Below are positions 27,932 to 38,292 of a stretch of 64,000 bases of DNA, piece after piece. The DNA is from Sinorhizobium kostiense (GTDB lineage Bacteria > Pseudomonadota > Alphaproteobacteria > Rhizobiales > Rhizobiaceae). The stretch lies in contig NZ_JAGILA010000006.1 in assembly GCF_017874595.1 (NCBI RefSeq), positions 124,001 through 188,000 of the forward strand. The letters are read 5' to 3'. Position 1 is the first letter of the stretch. Every line of letters starts with the position of its first letter. Made by a program: the position numbers and the translations under genes. The notes below the pieces were generated by a model that saw only the letters and a program-made list of their open reading frames with translations, searched no databases and was not told the origin of the DNA.

Positions 27932-29170
27932 CTATTCCGCCGCGTCCTGCAGAGGCTCTTCGGCAAGCTCCGGCGCCGTTAGAGGTCTAATTCGAACGTT
28001 TCTGCGATACCAGAGATAGCTGGCTATCGAAATCAGGCCGAAGCCCGGGATGATCGTTCCAAGCGCCAGCCCCGGCGCGCCGACGAGAGCGGCGAGCGCG
28101 CCGCCGACGAGCCCCGCCCCCATCTGGATGAAGCCCATCACCGCCGATGCAGTGCCGGCTATATGCGGAAAAGGCGCCATCGCCGCCGTCATCATGTAGG
28201 GCATGACATAGGCGATGCCGAAGGCATAGAAGCCGATCGGCACCATCACCGAGAGAAAGCTGGGGGTGAGCCCGTGCATGGTGAAAGCCAGGCCGAAGCT
28301 CGCCGCACCGATGAAGAAGAGACCGACTGGCACCAGCGCCTGCGGCGTGAAGCGCCGCATCAGGAGCCGCATGGTGACCGTGCCGGAAAAGAAGAGCCCC
28401 GATTGCATCAGCATGCCGACGCCGAATTCGGTGGGCGTCAGGCCGACCTCGCCGATCAGCACGAAGGGCAGCATCGTCGCCCAGGCATAGAGCGCGCCGA
28501 CCGCGCCGCCGATCACCAGCGTCGAAGAAATGAAGCGGCTGTCCGTCATCAGTTCGCGGTAGGCGCCGAGGATCGGCCGCAGCCGCCCCTTGTCGCGGTC
28601 TGGCACCGCCGTTTCAGCCATGAAGAACTGCACGATGAAACAGGCCATCAGCGCGAAACCGACCATCAGCAAGAAGATCGACTGCCAGCCGAAGAGCCCG
28701 AGCGCGATGCCGCCGAGCGTCGGCGAGACCGCGGGACCCAGCGCGAGCATCATGCCGATCATGTTCATGATGCGCGCGGCCGTGGTGCCGGTGAACTGGT
28801 CGCGAACGATGGCGCGCGCCACCGTCATGCCGACGGAGGCGCCGATCCCCTGCACAAGCCGTCCGGCAAGCAGCACCGCAACCGAGGGGGCAAAAGCCGC
28901 CATCAGGCTGCCGGCGAGATAGATCGCCATGAAGATCAACGTCGCGCGGCGCCGGCCGATGACATCGGAAAGCGTGCCGGAAACGAGCTGGGCAAAGGCG
29001 AAGCCGCCGAAATAGAGCGACAGCGTCATCTTGATCGCCGCTTCGGTCGAGGAAAAGGCGCGGACGAGCTCCGGCATCGCCGGGGTATAGAGCGCCATCG
29101 AAACGGGACCGAGCGCCACGAGGAAGGCACCGATGACGCTCGTGCGCCGCTCGCTCATCCTGAGGGTCAC
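27932..29170 (-). CDS. Bcr/CflA-type MFS drug efflux transporter
   Basis: This 412-residue protein has 12 predicted membrane segments. The MFS loop motif GTLSDVIGRRRATL follows segment 2, and the drug-resistance motif RAIVRDQ lies after segment 4 (GASVGMTVARAIVRDQFTG). It resembles the Bcr/CflA subfamily of proton-driven multidrug exporters. No regulator gene is adjacent. Confidence 0.9.
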   Translation of the reverse strand: MTLRMSERRTSVIGAFLVALGPVSMALYTPAMPELVRAFSSTEAAIKMTLSLYFGGFAFAQLVSGTLSDVIGRRRATLIFMAIYLAGSLMAAFAPSVAVLLAGRLVQGIGASVGMTVARAIVRDQFTGTTAARIMNMIGMMLALGPAVSPTLGGIALGLFGWQSIFLLMVGFALMACFIVQFFMAETAVPDRDKGRLRPILGAYRELMTDSRFISSTLVIGGAVGALYAWATMLPFVLIGEVGLTPTEFGVGMLMQSGLFFSGTVTMRLLMRRFTPQALVPVGLFFIGAASFGLAFTMHGLTPSFLSVMVPIGFYAFGIAYVMPYMMTAAMAPFPHIAGTASAVMGFIQMGAGLVGGALAALVGAPGLALGTIIPGFGLISIASYLWYRRNVRIRPLTAPELAEEPLQDAAE

Positions 29171-29268
29171 GCGTGAACTCCTGTGCCTTTTCGGGAGGAC
29201 ATTGGGCGTGGATACGGCGAAAACGGCCCGCCCTTTGTCTTGCCGCGTTTCGTGCGACTTCAGGTGGT

Positions 29269-29703
29269 CTAACCGCCCAGATGCTCCACGCTCGCCTCGA
29301 TCCGCTCCATGTCGTCGTCGGAGAGGCCGAAATGGTGGCCGATCTCATGGATCAGCACATGGGTGATGATATCGCCGAGCGTTTCGTCGTTCTCCGCCCA
29401 GTAATCGAGGATCGGCCGGCGGTAGAGGATGATCCGGTTCGGGAATTCGCCGGTTTCCATGGTGAAGCGTTCGCCGATGCCGCGGCCTTCGAACAGGCCG
29501 AGCAGATCGAAAGGCGTCTCGAGCGCCATGTCTTCGAAGACATCGTCGCTCGGGAAATCGGCGACTTCGATGATGAGATCCGTCGTCAGCTTGCGGAATT
29601 CCTGCGGCAGGTGGCTGTAGGCTTCAAACGCAAGCTGTTCGAATGTCGTAAGCGTCGGTGCGTGGCGTTCCCGCCAATCTTCGGTCTGGTCAATGCGGGC
29701 CAT
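29269..29703 (-). CDS. Small metallopeptidase-like protein (zincin, HEIGHHFG)
   Basis: This 144-residue protein has the zinc-binding motif HEIGHHFGLSDDDME near residues 119-133, as in the compact minimal-zincin family (formerly DUF1025). ATG 29703 follows AAGGAG by five bases and is preferred to GTG 29709, which abuts the ribosome site. The substrate is unknown. Confidence 0.88.
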   Translation of the reverse strand: MARIDQTEDWRERHAPTLTTFEQLAFEAYSHLPQEFRKLTTDLIIEVADFPSDDVFEDMALETPFDLLGLFEGRGIGERFTMETGEFPNRIILYRRPILDYWAENDETLGDIITHVLIHEIGHHFGLSDDDMERIEASVEHLGG

Positions 29704-29835
29704 GGGCACTCCTTGTTGCCCTCATATAGCCGTTTCGCCTTTGTTTTTCGAGTGTTGAATTCCAGCGGCCTTGGCCAAGGAATAAATTCTTATATCATGG
29801 CTGTTGACTCTTCCGGCAAGCTCTGGAATCCATAG

Positions 29836-29850
29836 GAACATAACATGAAC
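29836..29850. promoter_or_regulatory. LexA (SOS) box upstream of imuA
   Basis: GAAC, seven bases, GAAC is a perfect match in reverse orientation to the alphaproteobacterial LexA site GTTC-N7-GTTC. It lies 22 bases before the chosen imuA start and downstream of a possible -35 box, TTGACT (29804-29809), so bound LexA would cover the -10/start region. Confidence 0.85.
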
Positions 29851-29871
29851 AAAACTATGGGAGTGACCGTC

Positions 29872-30819
29872 ATGGCCGAAAACGCCGTGCAACGGCAAAC
29901 CATTCTTTCCCTTCGTGAGACCATAGCACGGATCGAAAACGGTTGCCCTCCCGCCGCCATGCCGACAACCCTTGCGCCCGATCCTGCCGGCTTCCGCCGG
30001 GAGGGAGCATCGCATCGCAAGGCCCTGCCGCTTGGCATTCCGCCGCTTGACGGGGCGCTCAAAGGCGGGCTGCCGCTCGAAGGTCTGACCGAAATCCGCA
30101 ATGCCGAAACCCGCGATGCGGGAGCGGCTGCCGGCTTCGTCACAGCGCTTGCGGTGCTTTACCAGCAGGAGCGGAAAAGCAAGGGCCATCTGGGCCCGGT
30201 CCTTTGGATCAGCCAGGCACTCGCCGCCCGCGAGGCCGGGCATCCTTATGCGCCAGGGCTCAAATCCTTTGGGCTCGATGCCGAGCGCTTCCTCTTCGTC
30301 TCCGCGCGTACGGTCAAGGATGCGCTTTGGATCACCGAGACGGCGCTTTCCGTGCCGGTCTTTGCCGCAATCGTCCTGGAAATCCGCGGCAATCCCGCCT
30401 CTCTCGCCTTGAGCGAAAGCCGGCGCCTGCACGTCAAGGCGCGGGCCGGCAAAGTGCCGCTTCTCCTCTTCCGCCAGGCCGGCGAGGAGGAGGCGAGCAG
30501 TGCCTTCTTCCGCTTCAGGATCAGGCCGGCCCCGGCCGGCGAGCGCCCCCTCCCCGACGGCTCGGTGCTTTGCGGCAGCATCGGCCACCCCGCCTTTCAC
30601 CTCCTTGTCGAAAAAAGCAGGGCCTACGCCTCGCACGACATTTTTCTCGAATGGAACGCCCATGACCGCCGCTTCTATCCCATCGACGAGCGCCGGAACG
30701 CCGCTCTTCAGACAAACGACCAGCCAGAGAATCCTGTCGATCCACTTTCCGCATCTGCCGGCCGATCGCGTGGCGCGCAGCCGCTGGGGCGCCTCCTGGC
30801 TTTCGCGCGGGCGTCCTGA
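29872..30819 (+). CDS. imuA: Mutasome accessory protein ImuA
   Basis: The 315-residue product resembles RecA/SulA-related ImuA proteins of alphaproteobacteria (LPLGIPPLDGALKGGLPLEG, later GPVLWISQ). ATG 29872 is preferred because GGGAG lies upstream and because the alternative ATG at 29845 lies inside the LexA box. With ImuB and DnaE2 it forms the damage-inducible translesion mutasome. It overlaps imuB by 158 bases in a different frame. Confidence 0.9.
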   Translation: MAENAVQRQTILSLRETIARIENGCPPAAMPTTLAPDPAGFRREGASHRKALPLGIPPLDGALKGGLPLEGLTEIRNAETRDAGAAAGFVTALAVLYQQERKSKGHLGPVLWISQALAAREAGHPYAPGLKSFGLDAERFLFVSARTVKDALWITETALSVPVFAAIVLEIRGNPASLALSESRRLHVKARAGKVPLLLFRQAGEEEASSAFFRFRIRPAPAGERPLPDGSVLCGSIGHPAFHLLVEKSRAYASHDIFLEWNAHDRRFYPIDERRNAALQTNDQPENPVDPLSASAGRSRGAQPLGRLLAFARAS

Positions 30820-32344
30820 TCATCCGCCGGTCGTCTTTGTCGCGAAGATCGACAATGCCATGCGCCTCGTGGCGCTCGATGCGCTGGCCGAGCGGATCGG
30901 CCTGAAGCGCGGCCAGGGGGCGGCGGAAGCCCGCGCCATGTGTCCGTCGCTCGACGTGATCGCCGCCGATCCTCCGGCCGACCAGGCCTTTCTGGAAGCG
31001 CTTGCCGACTGGTGCGACCGCTATACGCCGCTCGTCGCGCTCGACGGCAAGGACGGCCTGTTCCTCGACATCACCGGTTGCGCCCATCTTCACGGCGGCG
31101 AGAAGGGGCTGGTCAGCGATATGCTCTCGCGGCTCTTTGCCCTTGGGGTCGAGGCACGCGCGACCGTCTCCTCCTCCGCCGGCCTCTCCTGGGCGGCTGT
31201 CCGCTATGGCCATGTCGACGTCATTGCCCCCGAGGAGGCCGATCGGGTGCTGGCGCCCTTGCCGGTTGCAGCACTTCGCCTGCCTGAGGAAACCGCCGCC
31301 GCACTCGAGCGCGTCGGGCTGAAGGAAATCGGCGACCTTCTCGAAGCGCCGCGCGCGCCCATTGCTCGCCGTTTCGGTTCCCTTCTTCTCCTCAGGCTCG
31401 ACCAGGCGAGAGGCCAGGCGGACGAGCCGCTCTCGCCCCGCCTGCCGGTACCGAGCTTTTCCGCCGAGCGCCGCCTTGCCGAACCGTTGATCGACGAGGA
31501 GCATGTTCTCGAACTCACCCGGCATCTCGCCAAGGACGTCCGCTCATCGCTCGAGCGGCAGGGCGAAGGCGGGCGGCTGTTCGAGCTTCTCCTGTTTCGC
31601 GTCGACGGGCGGGTGTTCCGCGTCAAGGCGCATGCGGCCGTTGCCTTGAATGACGCGGAGCGGATCGCGGCGCTCTTTCGCGAGCGTCTGCAGGCTATCC
31701 ATGACGATCTCGACGCCGGATACGGCTTCGAAATCCTCCGGCTTGCCGTTCTGAGGAGCGAGAGGCGCGATCCCGCCCAAAAGGATTTTTCCGGCGTTCC
31801 CGACGAAAGCCAGCCGCTTGCCGCCTTCGTCGACAAGGTTTCCGCCCGCTTCGGGCCGGATTGCCTGATGCAGGCGGCCTTTGCCGAAAGCCATCTTCCG
31901 GAGCGGGCGGGCGGGTTTGTCCCATTGCGGAATATCGCGGCCGTCATGGATGCTCCCGCGCAAGGCAAGGTTTTTCCCGAAGGCGGGGCTTTTCCGGAAA
32001 GCGGGGTTTTTCCGGAAAGCGGGGTTTTTCCGGAAAGCGGGGTTTTTCCGGAAAATCGCCCTTTGCGGATTTTTGCCCATCCCGAACCGGTGGAGGCGAC
32101 GGCCGAAGTGCCGGAAGGTGCTCCGCGCAGCTTCAACTGGCGCAAGACCCGTTATCGCGTTACCCGTGCCGAAGGCCCGGAACGCATCGCCGCCGAATGG
32201 TGGGTCGTCGGGGAAGATCATCCGACCCGCGACTATTTCCGGGTCGAGGATCAGGAAGGCCGGCGCTTCTGGCTTTTCCGCGAAGGCCTTTATGAAAGGG
32301 AAGTCACCTCAGCCCGCTGGTACATGCATGGAGTTTTCGCATGA
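30662..32344 (+). CDS. imuB: Y-family polymerase-like mutasome protein ImuB
   Basis: This 560-residue protein has the Y-family fold without a normal catalytic set ([14 protein letters not shown] at the start instead of the acidic LxxDCDxFF). ImuB is regarded as a non-catalytic hub that links ImuA, DnaE2 and the beta clamp. ATG 30662 gives the normal N-terminus. It overlaps dnaE2 by four bases (ATGA). An 18-base tandem repeat lies in the linker near residues 437-466. The C-terminal domain ([18 protein letters not shown]) matches the family. Confidence 0.92.
   Translation: MTAASIPSTSAGTPLFRQTTSQRILSIHFPHLPADRVARSRWGASWLSRGRPDHPPVVFVAKIDNAMRLVALDALAERIGLKRGQGAAEARAMCPSLDVIAADPPADQAFLEALADWCDRYTPLVALDGKDGLFLDITGCAHLHGGEKGLVSDMLSRLFALGVEARATVSSSAGLSWAAVRYGHVDVIAPEEADRVLAPLPVAALRLPEETAAALERVGLKEIGDLLEAPRAPIARRFGSLLLLRLDQARGQADEPLSPRLPVPSFSAERRLAEPLIDEEHVLELTRHLAKDVRSSLERQGEGGRLFELLLFRVDGRVFRVKAHAAVALNDAERIAALFRERLQAIHDDLDAGYGFEILRLAVLRSERRDPAQKDFSGVPDESQPLAAFVDKVSARFGPDCLMQAAFAESHLPERAGGFVPLRNIAAVMDAPAQGKVFPEGGAFPESGVFPESGVFPESGVFPENRPLRIFAHPEPVEATAEVPEGAPRSFNWRKTRYRVTRAEGPERIAAEWWVVGEDHPTRDYFRVEDQEGRRFWLFREGLYEREVTSARWYMHGVFA
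31970..32059 (+). repeat. In-frame 18-base tandem repeat within imuB
   Basis: Five adjacent 18-base units (31970, 31988, 32006, 32024, 32042) encode the six-residue repeat FPESGV with variants at both ends. Units three and four are identical, unit two differs at one base, and units one and five are diverged. Loss or gain of a unit keeps the frame. Confidence 0.9.
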
Positions 32345-35300
32345 GCGCGGAGCCGATCTTCTACGAGCTTGGCGCGCGAACGAACTTCTCCTTCCTCGAA
32401 GGGGCGGCACCGGCCGAGGAGATGATCGTCTTTGCCAAGAAGGTCGGGCTTTCGGGCCTCGGCATTGCCGACCGCAACAGCGTGGCCGGCGTCGTCCGGG
32501 CCCATGCCAAGGCGAAAATGGAAGATTATCCCTTCCAGCCGGGCGCCCGGCTCGTTTTTGCCGACGGCACGCCGGATATCCTCGCCTATCCCAGGAACCG
32601 GCGGGGCTGGGGACATCTCTGTCGCCTGCTCAGCGCTGGGAACCTGCGCTCGAAGAAGGGCGACTGCACGCTCTATCTTGCCGATCTCCTCGAATGGCAG
32701 GAGGACCTTCTCCTGATCGTCCTGCCGGGCAACGCGCGGCCGAAGCCGCAATCCTTGGAGGCCCTTCTTGAAAAATTGCAGGAGCCCGCGGGCAATCGGC
32801 TCCACCTTGGCCTGACGCCGCGTTACGACGGCTTCGACCGGCATGATTTCGCCGTTCTGGCAGCAATCGCCCGCAAGCGCGATGTCCGGCTCATCGCCAC
32901 CAATGACGCGCTCTACCACGATCCGCATTATCGACCGCTTGCCGATGTCGTGACTGCCATACGCGAGCATGTGACGATCATGAGCGCCGGCTTCCTCATC
33001 CAGAAGAATGCCGAAAGGCATCTGAAGGGCCCAAGCGAAATGGCGCGGCTTTTCAGCGACCATCCCGAGGCGATCGCCAATACGAGCCGGTTTTTCAAGC
33101 GGCTCTCCTTCAGCCTCGACGAGCTCAGTCACCAATATCCGGATGAGAATGCCACGGGCGAGACCCCGGCCGAAAGCCTGCGCAGGCTCGTCGCGGAAGG
33201 GGCGGTGGAACGCTATCCCGAGGGTGTGCCGGAAAAAGTCAAACAGCAGATCGATTACGAGCTCGAGCTCATCCACGAGAAGAAGTACGAGCCCTATTTC
33301 CTGACCGTGCACAAGCTGGTGAGGTTTGCCCGCAGCGAGAACATCCTCTGCCAGGGCCGAGGGTCGGCGGCCAATTCCTCCGTCTGCTTCTGCCTCGGCA
33401 TCACCGATGTCGATCCGCAGAAGTTCACGCTGCTCTTCGACCGCTTCCTGTCGAAGGACCGCGACGAGCCGCCGGACATCGATGTCGATTTCGAGCATGA
33501 GCGGCGCGAAGAGGTCATCCAATATATCTACCGCACCTATGGCAGGGAGCATGCGGGGCTTACCGCCGCGGTGATCAGCTACCGCTCGCGCTCGGCGGGC
33601 CGCGAGGTCGCCAAGGCCTTCGGCCTTTCGGAAGACGTGCAATCGGCACTCGTCAGCTCCATCTGGGGCTGGGGAACCTCGCCCTTCACGGAAGAGCAGG
33701 CCAAGGGGGCAGGCCTCGACATGGCCGATCCGCTGACGCGGCGCGTCCTTGCCTATGCAAGCCTGCTCATGAACTTTCCGCGCCATCTCTCCCAGCATGT
33801 CGGCGGCTTCGTCATCACCCGCGACCGTCTCGACGAGGTCGTGCCGATCATGAACACGGCCATGCCCGACCGTTACATGATCGAGTGGGACAAGGACGAT
33901 CTCGATCAGTTGAAGATCCTCAAGGTCGACGTGCTGGCGCTCGGCATGCTGACCTGCCTCGCCAAGGCCTTCAAGCTTTTAAAAGCGCATTACGGCGAGC
34001 CGAAAATTTTGGCCGATCTCTACCAGGACCAGAAACCGGCCGTTTACGACATGATCTGCCGGGCCGACACGGTCGGGGTTTTCCAGATCGAAAGCCGCGC
34101 GCAGATGAGCATGCTGCCGCGCCTCAGACCGCGCGAGATGTACGATCTGGTGATCGAAGTCGCGATCGTCCGCCCCGGACCGATCCAGGGCGACATGGTG
34201 CATCCCTATCTGAAGCGGCGCGAGGCTGAGCGCCGGGGCGAGCCGGTCGAATATCCGAGCCCGGAACTGAAGGCGGTTCTGAAGAGGACGCTGGGCGTGC
34301 CTTTGTTCCAGGAACAGGCGATGCAGATCGCGATCACCGCCGCCGGTTTCTCACCGAGCGAAGCCGATCGCCTGCGCCGCGCCATGGCGACCTTCAAGCG
34401 GACGGGCACGATCCATACCTTCGAGCGGAAGATGATCGATGGCATGGTCAAGAACGGCTACGATCCGGAATTTGCCGAGCGCTGCTTCAACCAGATCAAG
34501 GGTTTCGGCGAATACGGCTTTCCCGAAAGCCATGCCGCCTCCTTCGCCTCCCTCGTCTATGCCTCGTCCTGGTTCAAGGCTTATTATCCGGATATCTTCT
34601 GCGCCGCGCTTTTGAATTCGCAGCCAATGGGCTTCTATGCGCCCGCCCAGCTCGTGCGCGATGCCCGCGAGCACGCGGTCAAGGTTCTGCCGGTCGATAT
34701 CAATCATTCGGATTGGGACGCCCTCCTCGAGGGCGAGGACATGTTCGAAAGGAATGCGATCGACCCGCGCCATGCGCAAATGCGGGACGTCATCAAATCC
34801 CGGAAAGCCGTCCGGCTGGGCTTCCGGCTGGTCAAGGGGTTGAGCCGAACGGATATGGAGGCGCTGGTTGCCCGCCGCGGCGAAGGATACCGCTCCGTCC
34901 ACGATCTCTGGATCCGCTCCGGCTTGACCCGGTCCGTCCTGGAGCGCCTGGCGGATGCCGATGCCTTCCGCTCGATCGGGCTCGACCGACGGGCGGCTCT
35001 CTGGGCGGTGAAGGCGCTGAACGAAGCCTCCGCGGTCGAGCGGCTGCCACTTTTCGATGGGGCAAGCTGCGATGACCTGCAGGTCGAACCCGTGGTCGCC
35101 CTGCCCGAGATGCCCGCCGGCGAACATGTCATCCATGACTATCGAACCCTGACGCTCTCGCTCAAGGCCCATCCGGTCTCCTTCATGCGGCAGGATTTTG
35201 CGCGCATGGGCATTACTTGCAGCCGCGATCTGGCGAGGACGCCAGCGGGAAGACGGGTGACGGTGGCAGGCGTCGTGCTCGTCCGCCAGCGCCCGGGTTC

Positions 35301-35688
35301 GGCCAATGGCGTCATCTTCATGACCATCGAGGACGAGACCGGCGTTTCCAACATCATCGTCTGGGAAAGGACGTTCCGGAAATATCGGCCTGAGGTCATG
35401 GGATCGCGGCTCGTGAAGGTGCGCGGCCGTCTGCAGAGCGAAAGCGGCGTCATCCATGTCGTTGCCGAATATATCGAGGACATGACGCCGATGCTCGGCC
35501 TGCTGCGCAACGAGGCGCGGCGGTTCGGCAAGAGCGAGCGGGCGGACGAGACCCTCAGGCCGACGGCAGATGCCCGCGACAAGAGAAAGCTGCAGCAACT
35601 GCGCTCGGCCCAGCCTACCCCCGAGCGGCAGCCGGATGCCGCCTCCGACGTGGCCGAAGTGATGCCGAAGGGGCGCAATTTCCACTGA
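32341..35688 (+). CDS. dnaE2: Error-prone DNA polymerase DnaE2 (ImuC)
   Basis: This is a 1115-residue C-family polymerase. The PHP domain is N-terminal ([29 protein letters not shown]), the catalytic aspartates are in [11 protein letters not shown] near 378-384, and [18 protein letters not shown] follows. A helix-hairpin-helix region and an OB fold ([25 protein letters not shown]) come last. It performs translesion synthesis and SOS mutagenesis with ImuA and ImuB, and is expected to be induced through the LexA box at 29836. Confidence 0.96.
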   Translation: MSAEPIFYELGARTNFSFLEGAAPAEEMIVFAKKVGLSGLGIADRNSVAGVVRAHAKAKMEDYPFQPGARLVFADGTPDILAYPRNRRGWGHLCRLLSAGNLRSKKGDCTLYLADLLEWQEDLLLIVLPGNARPKPQSLEALLEKLQEPAGNRLHLGLTPRYDGFDRHDFAVLAAIARKRDVRLIATNDALYHDPHYRPLADVVTAIREHVTIMSAGFLIQKNAERHLKGPSEMARLFSDHPEAIANTSRFFKRLSFSLDELSHQYPDENATGETPAESLRRLVAEGAVERYPEGVPEKVKQQIDYELELIHEKKYEPYFLTVHKLVRFARSENILCQGRGSAANSSVCFCLGITDVDPQKFTLLFDRFLSKDRDEPPDIDVDFEHERREEVIQYIYRTYGREHAGLTAAVISYRSRSAGREVAKAFGLSEDVQSALVSSIWGWGTSPFTEEQAKGAGLDMADPLTRRVLAYASLLMNFPRHLSQHVGGFVITRDRLDEVVPIMNTAMPDRYMIEWDKDDLDQLKILKVDVLALGMLTCLAKAFKLLKAHYGEPKILADLYQDQKPAVYDMICRADTVGVFQIESRAQMSMLPRLRPREMYDLVIEVAIVRPGPIQGDMVHPYLKRREAERRGEPVEYPSPELKAVLKRTLGVPLFQEQAMQIAITAAGFSPSEADRLRRAMATFKRTGTIHTFERKMIDGMVKNGYDPEFAERCFNQIKGFGEYGFPESHAASFASLVYASSWFKAYYPDIFCAALLNSQPMGFYAPAQLVRDAREHAVKVLPVDINHSDWDALLEGEDMFERNAIDPRHAQMRDVIKSRKAVRLGFRLVKGLSRTDMEALVARRGEGYRSVHDLWIRSGLTRSVLERLADADAFRSIGLDRRAALWAVKALNEASAVERLPLFDGASCDDLQVEPVVALPEMPAGEHVIHDYRTLTLSLKAHPVSFMRQDFARMGITCSRDLARTPAGRRVTVAGVVLVRQRPGSANGVIFMTIEDETGVSNIIVWERTFRKYRPEVMGSRLVKVRGRLQSESGVIHVVAEYIEDMTPMLGLLRNEARRFGKSERADETLRPTADARDKRKLQQLRSAQPTPERQPDAASDVAEVMPKGRNFH

Positions 35689-35880
35689 CGTGCCCTGGCC
35701 GGCAACGGACAACCGCATCCGAACCCCCGCAATATCAGGCCACACAACATCAGGCTCCCTTCACAGCCAAGCGGCTGTGTAAAAATGTCGCAGGCCGAGC
35801 GCCGGGACCTGTCGATCCATCCATTAGGCAGTGTGCCTTAGAATCACCCGATAACTGAAAACACGTAGCTTTTTGCCAAG

Positions 35881-35896
35881 TTTAGAACGACTCTAA
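35881..35896. promoter_or_regulatory. Irr-type iron control element upstream of bfd
   Basis: TTTAGAACGACTCTAA is a near-palindrome one base away from the ICE/Irr consensus TTAGAA-N3-TTCTAA. It lies about 100 bases before the bfd start, in the 310-base gap 35689-35998 where no gene is seen. Irr binding here would tie expression of the ferritin-related genes to iron status. Confidence 0.7.
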
Positions 35897-35998
35897 TGCC
35901 AGAACCTATCTTTTGTCTGGCAGTTTTTTGTTGACGGAAAACATCCTCTTTTGTTTTATGGAGCTGTTCAGGGCGTTGCGTTCGACGGGCAAGACGAA

Positions 35999-36310
35999 AT
36001 GCTGGTTTGCAGTTGCAATTTCATCACCGACAAAGACATTGAAGACACGATCGTTAGCCTCCTCGACGAGGACTGCTGGCAACTGATCGTGCCGGCCAAA
36101 GTCTATCATGCGATGGAAAAACGCGGCCGTTGCTGCGGCTGCTTCCCGAACGTCGTCGATATCATCATCCGCACCACCGAAGCCTATCACGCCCAGCGCG
36201 ACTCGACGGAAGCCGAGGTTTTCGACTTCATGACCCGCCTCAAGGAATTCCATGAGGAGAATCGAAGGGCGGATGTTGAAAGGCGACGCAAGGCTCATCG
36301 AGCAGCATAA
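35999..36310 (+). CDS. bfd: Bacterioferritin-associated ferredoxin (BFD-like [2Fe-2S] protein)
   Basis: The 103-residue product has the BFD-type [2Fe-2S] ligands Cys4 and Cys6 (MLVCSC) and a CCGC near 45-48. The C-terminal 45 residues are a charged, helical extension. ATG 35999 begins the recognisable domain; the open upstream extension to 35951 is not needed. In related bacteria Bfd reduces bacterioferritin to release iron. A bfr-like remnant follows directly. An Irr-like box lies upstream. Confidence 0.85.
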   Translation: MLVCSCNFITDKDIEDTIVSLLDEDCWQLIVPAKVYHAMEKRGRCCGCFPNVVDIIIRTTEAYHAQRDSTEAEVFDFMTRLKEFHEENRRADVERRRKAHRAA

Positions 36311-36377
36311 CGCAGCGCTCATATCGGCGCAGCCTTTGAGCGAGGCGGATATCGGCCCTCAACGCGCCAAATGCTGA
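36273..36377 (+). pseudogene. bfr: Probable truncated bacterioferritin (bfr) remnant
   Basis: A 34-codon ORF begins MLKGDARLIEQHNAALIS, which resembles the usual bacterioferritin N-terminus (MKGD-x-x-[VI]I-x-x-[LI]N-x-AL). It ends at a TGA after unrelated residues, overlapping the 3' end of rppH. The heme and ferroxidase residues are absent. Overlap with bfd by 37 bases fits the normal bfd-bfr order. I infer a deletion that removed most of bfr. It could also be chance similarity in a short frame. Confidence 0.45.
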
Positions 36378-36886
36378 AAGGCGGCGACGACCTCCTCATA
36401 GGCCTTGCGCTTGAACGGCACGATCAGGCCGGGCAACTCGTGCATCGGCTTCCATTCCCAGGCATCGAATTCGGGATCGTGGCCACCCGGCGGCGGGTTG
36501 ATGGCGATCTCGCTCTCGTCGCCTTCGAAACGGAAGGCATACCAGCGCTGCGTCTGGCCGCGATATTTGCCCTTGAGCCCGATGCCCACCAGGTGCGCCG
36601 GCAGGTCGTAATTGATCCAGTGCGGCGCTTCGGCAAGAAGCGAAACCGTGCGCATGCCGGTCTCCTCATAAAGCTCGCGATAGGCTGCTTCGAGCGGTTC
36701 CTCGCCCTCGTCGATGCCGCCCTGCGGCATCTGCCAGAGCTGCGGCGAACCGTCATATTCAGAATTGCCGGCGGCAAGCCGATGGCCGGCCCAGACAAGG
36801 CCGGCCTGGTTCAGAACCATGACGCCGACACAGGGGCGATAGGGCAGGTCCCCTGCATTCACTATCTTGCCTTTGTGCTTGCCCAT
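36359..36886 (-). CDS. rppH: RNA 5'-pyrophosphohydrolase RppH
   Basis: This is a 175-residue Nudix hydrolase with a complete Nudix box at residues 56-78 ([20 protein letters not shown]). The N-terminal [13 protein letters not shown] and the later [10 protein letters not shown] match RppH/IalA proteins. It removes pyrophosphate from 5'-triphosphate mRNA ends to start decay. ATG 36886, eight bases after AAAGGA, is preferred to ATG 36895. It is the last gene of the reverse-strand envelope operon. Confidence 0.93.
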   Translation of the reverse strand: MGKHKGKIVNAGDLPYRPCVGVMVLNQAGLVWAGHRLAAGNSEYDGSPQLWQMPQGGIDEGEEPLEAAYRELYEETGMRTVSLLAEAPHWINYDLPAHLVGIGLKGKYRGQTQRWYAFRFEGDESEIAINPPPGGHDPEFDAWEWKPMHELPGLIVPFKRKAYEEVVAAFQHLAR

Positions 36887-36931
36887 ATCGTCCATCCTTT
36901 GACTTCCACCGATTGCCGACGCGATCATGGA

Positions 36932-38146
36932 TCAGTTCTGTTGCGGGTCGTTGACGAGCGCCGAAACGCCGACGAATTCGATGCCGCGCCCTCCGGCCTC
37001 TTCCATCCACTTCGCGATCGCCGCCACGCTTTCGTCGAAAGCCGAGGCGACGCCGATCGCCGCGCCGTTGCGCCGCGCGATGCGTTCGAGCTGGTCGAGC
37101 TTGCGCAGGATCGCGTCATGCCTGAGCTCGGCGTCGAGGACGGCATCGGCGAATCCGTGCGGCACGTCGAAGGCGCCGGCGAGCGTGCCGGAGAGGGATT
37201 GCGCCGCGGTGCCGTCGTCGAGGAACAACAGGCCGCGCCTGCCAAGATCGCGCATGACCGGCTCGAGCGCATCGGCGTCGGAGAGAAACCGTCCGCCGAG
37301 ATAGTTCATGATCCCGGTATAGTTGGTGATCTGTCCCATGCTTCGGTGCAGTTCGGCGAGATTCTTCTCGGCCCCGCGGGATACGATGAGCGCGTGTGGG
37401 CCCGGATCGCTGTCGGGATAGTCGAATGGCTCCATCGGGATCTGCAAAAGAATCTCATGGCCGTCGCGCCGAGCCTCCTGCATCCAGCGCTGCAGGCTGT
37501 TACCGGCGGCGGCAAAAGCGAGGGTCACCTCCGGGGGCAGTTCGCGGATCGCGCGCTGCGTTCCCGTCTGGCTCAGTCCGAGGCCTCCGACGACGAGGCC
37601 TATGCGCGTGCCACGGGCGCCGGACCAGGCGCGTGCATATTGATCCATCGGCCGCAGCCCGTCCGGACCGGCGATCGGCAGCCGGCCCTCCGGCGTGTCC
37701 TCGAGCAGATCTTCATTTGGAATAGCGGCCATGCGGGGGTCCTGCCCGCGCGTCGGGACGCCACTGATCAACGCCGGACCGCCACCGTCGCGCGATCGCG
37801 GCGAATATTTCGTGACCGTCGTGCCGTCACTCGTCAGCACTTCCTCGATATGCGCGCCCGAGAGCCCGCCGGCTCGCCGCATCGTTCCGGCCCTATCCGC
37901 CCTTGCGTCGCCGGCCCGCGCTGGAAGAGCCGTCTCCTGAGAGGTCGCGATCGGCGCCCCGCCTTCAGCCGGGTCCAAGGTGCGGATCAATGGATCAGGG
38001 GCGAAGGCGCTCCAACCCGAAAGCGCGATGACGGCAAAGGCGCAAGCGGCGAAGAACATGCGGGCGAGCATTCGGCGTGGATTGCGCTTGCGCGGGACGC
38101 TTTGCTTGCGACCCCGGCCAAGGGGAGCATTGAGATCAGTTCCCAA
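36932..38146 (-). CDS. Divergent polysaccharide deacetylase family protein (YibQ-like)
   Basis: This 404-residue protein has one N-terminal membrane anchor (residues about 28-48) after a basic segment. A linker to about residue 175 leads to a divergent polysaccharide deacetylase domain (RIGLVVGGLGLSQTGTQRAI, LLQIPMEPFDYPDSDPGPH, GLLFLDDGT). Such proteins sit in envelope or peptidoglycan operons with envC and ctpA, as here. The substrate is unknown. Confidence 0.9.
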   Translation of the reverse strand: MGTDLNAPLGRGRKQSVPRKRNPRRMLARMFFAACAFAVIALSGWSAFAPDPLIRTLDPAEGGAPIATSQETALPARAGDARADRAGTMRRAGGLSGAHIEEVLTSDGTTVTKYSPRSRDGGGPALISGVPTRGQDPRMAAIPNEDLLEDTPEGRLPIAGPDGLRPMDQYARAWSGARGTRIGLVVGGLGLSQTGTQRAIRELPPEVTLAFAAAGNSLQRWMQEARRDGHEILLQIPMEPFDYPDSDPGPHALIVSRGAEKNLAELHRSMGQITNYTGIMNYLGGRFLSDADALEPVMRDLGRRGLLFLDDGTAAQSLSGTLAGAFDVPHGFADAVLDAELRHDAILRKLDQLERIARRNGAAIGVASAFDESVAAIAKWMEEAGGRGIEFVGVSALVNDPQQN

Positions 38147-38292
38147 ACGGAGCCTCGGTCGCCTCGAATCGCCGGTAAGGTGTGCGCCCGCGAAGAATCA
38201 TCGCGTCGCAGGCGGCATTGTCGATCCATAATATAAAGGCGCCGGGTTGAATAGCCCGGCGCCCAACTTCTCTCGCAGCCTCTGCCGCAGAC

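Noticed and set aside
26590-27966. 458-codon reverse-strand frame opposite argG
   Set aside because: It is antisense to argG and has no recognisable features.
31970-32059. CRISPR array
   Set aside because: The repeats are directly adjacent, 18 bases long, lack spacers and code in frame within imuB.
32290-33798. 502-codon reverse-strand frame opposite dnaE2
   Set aside because: It is a shadow frame. The polymerase is intact on the forward strand.
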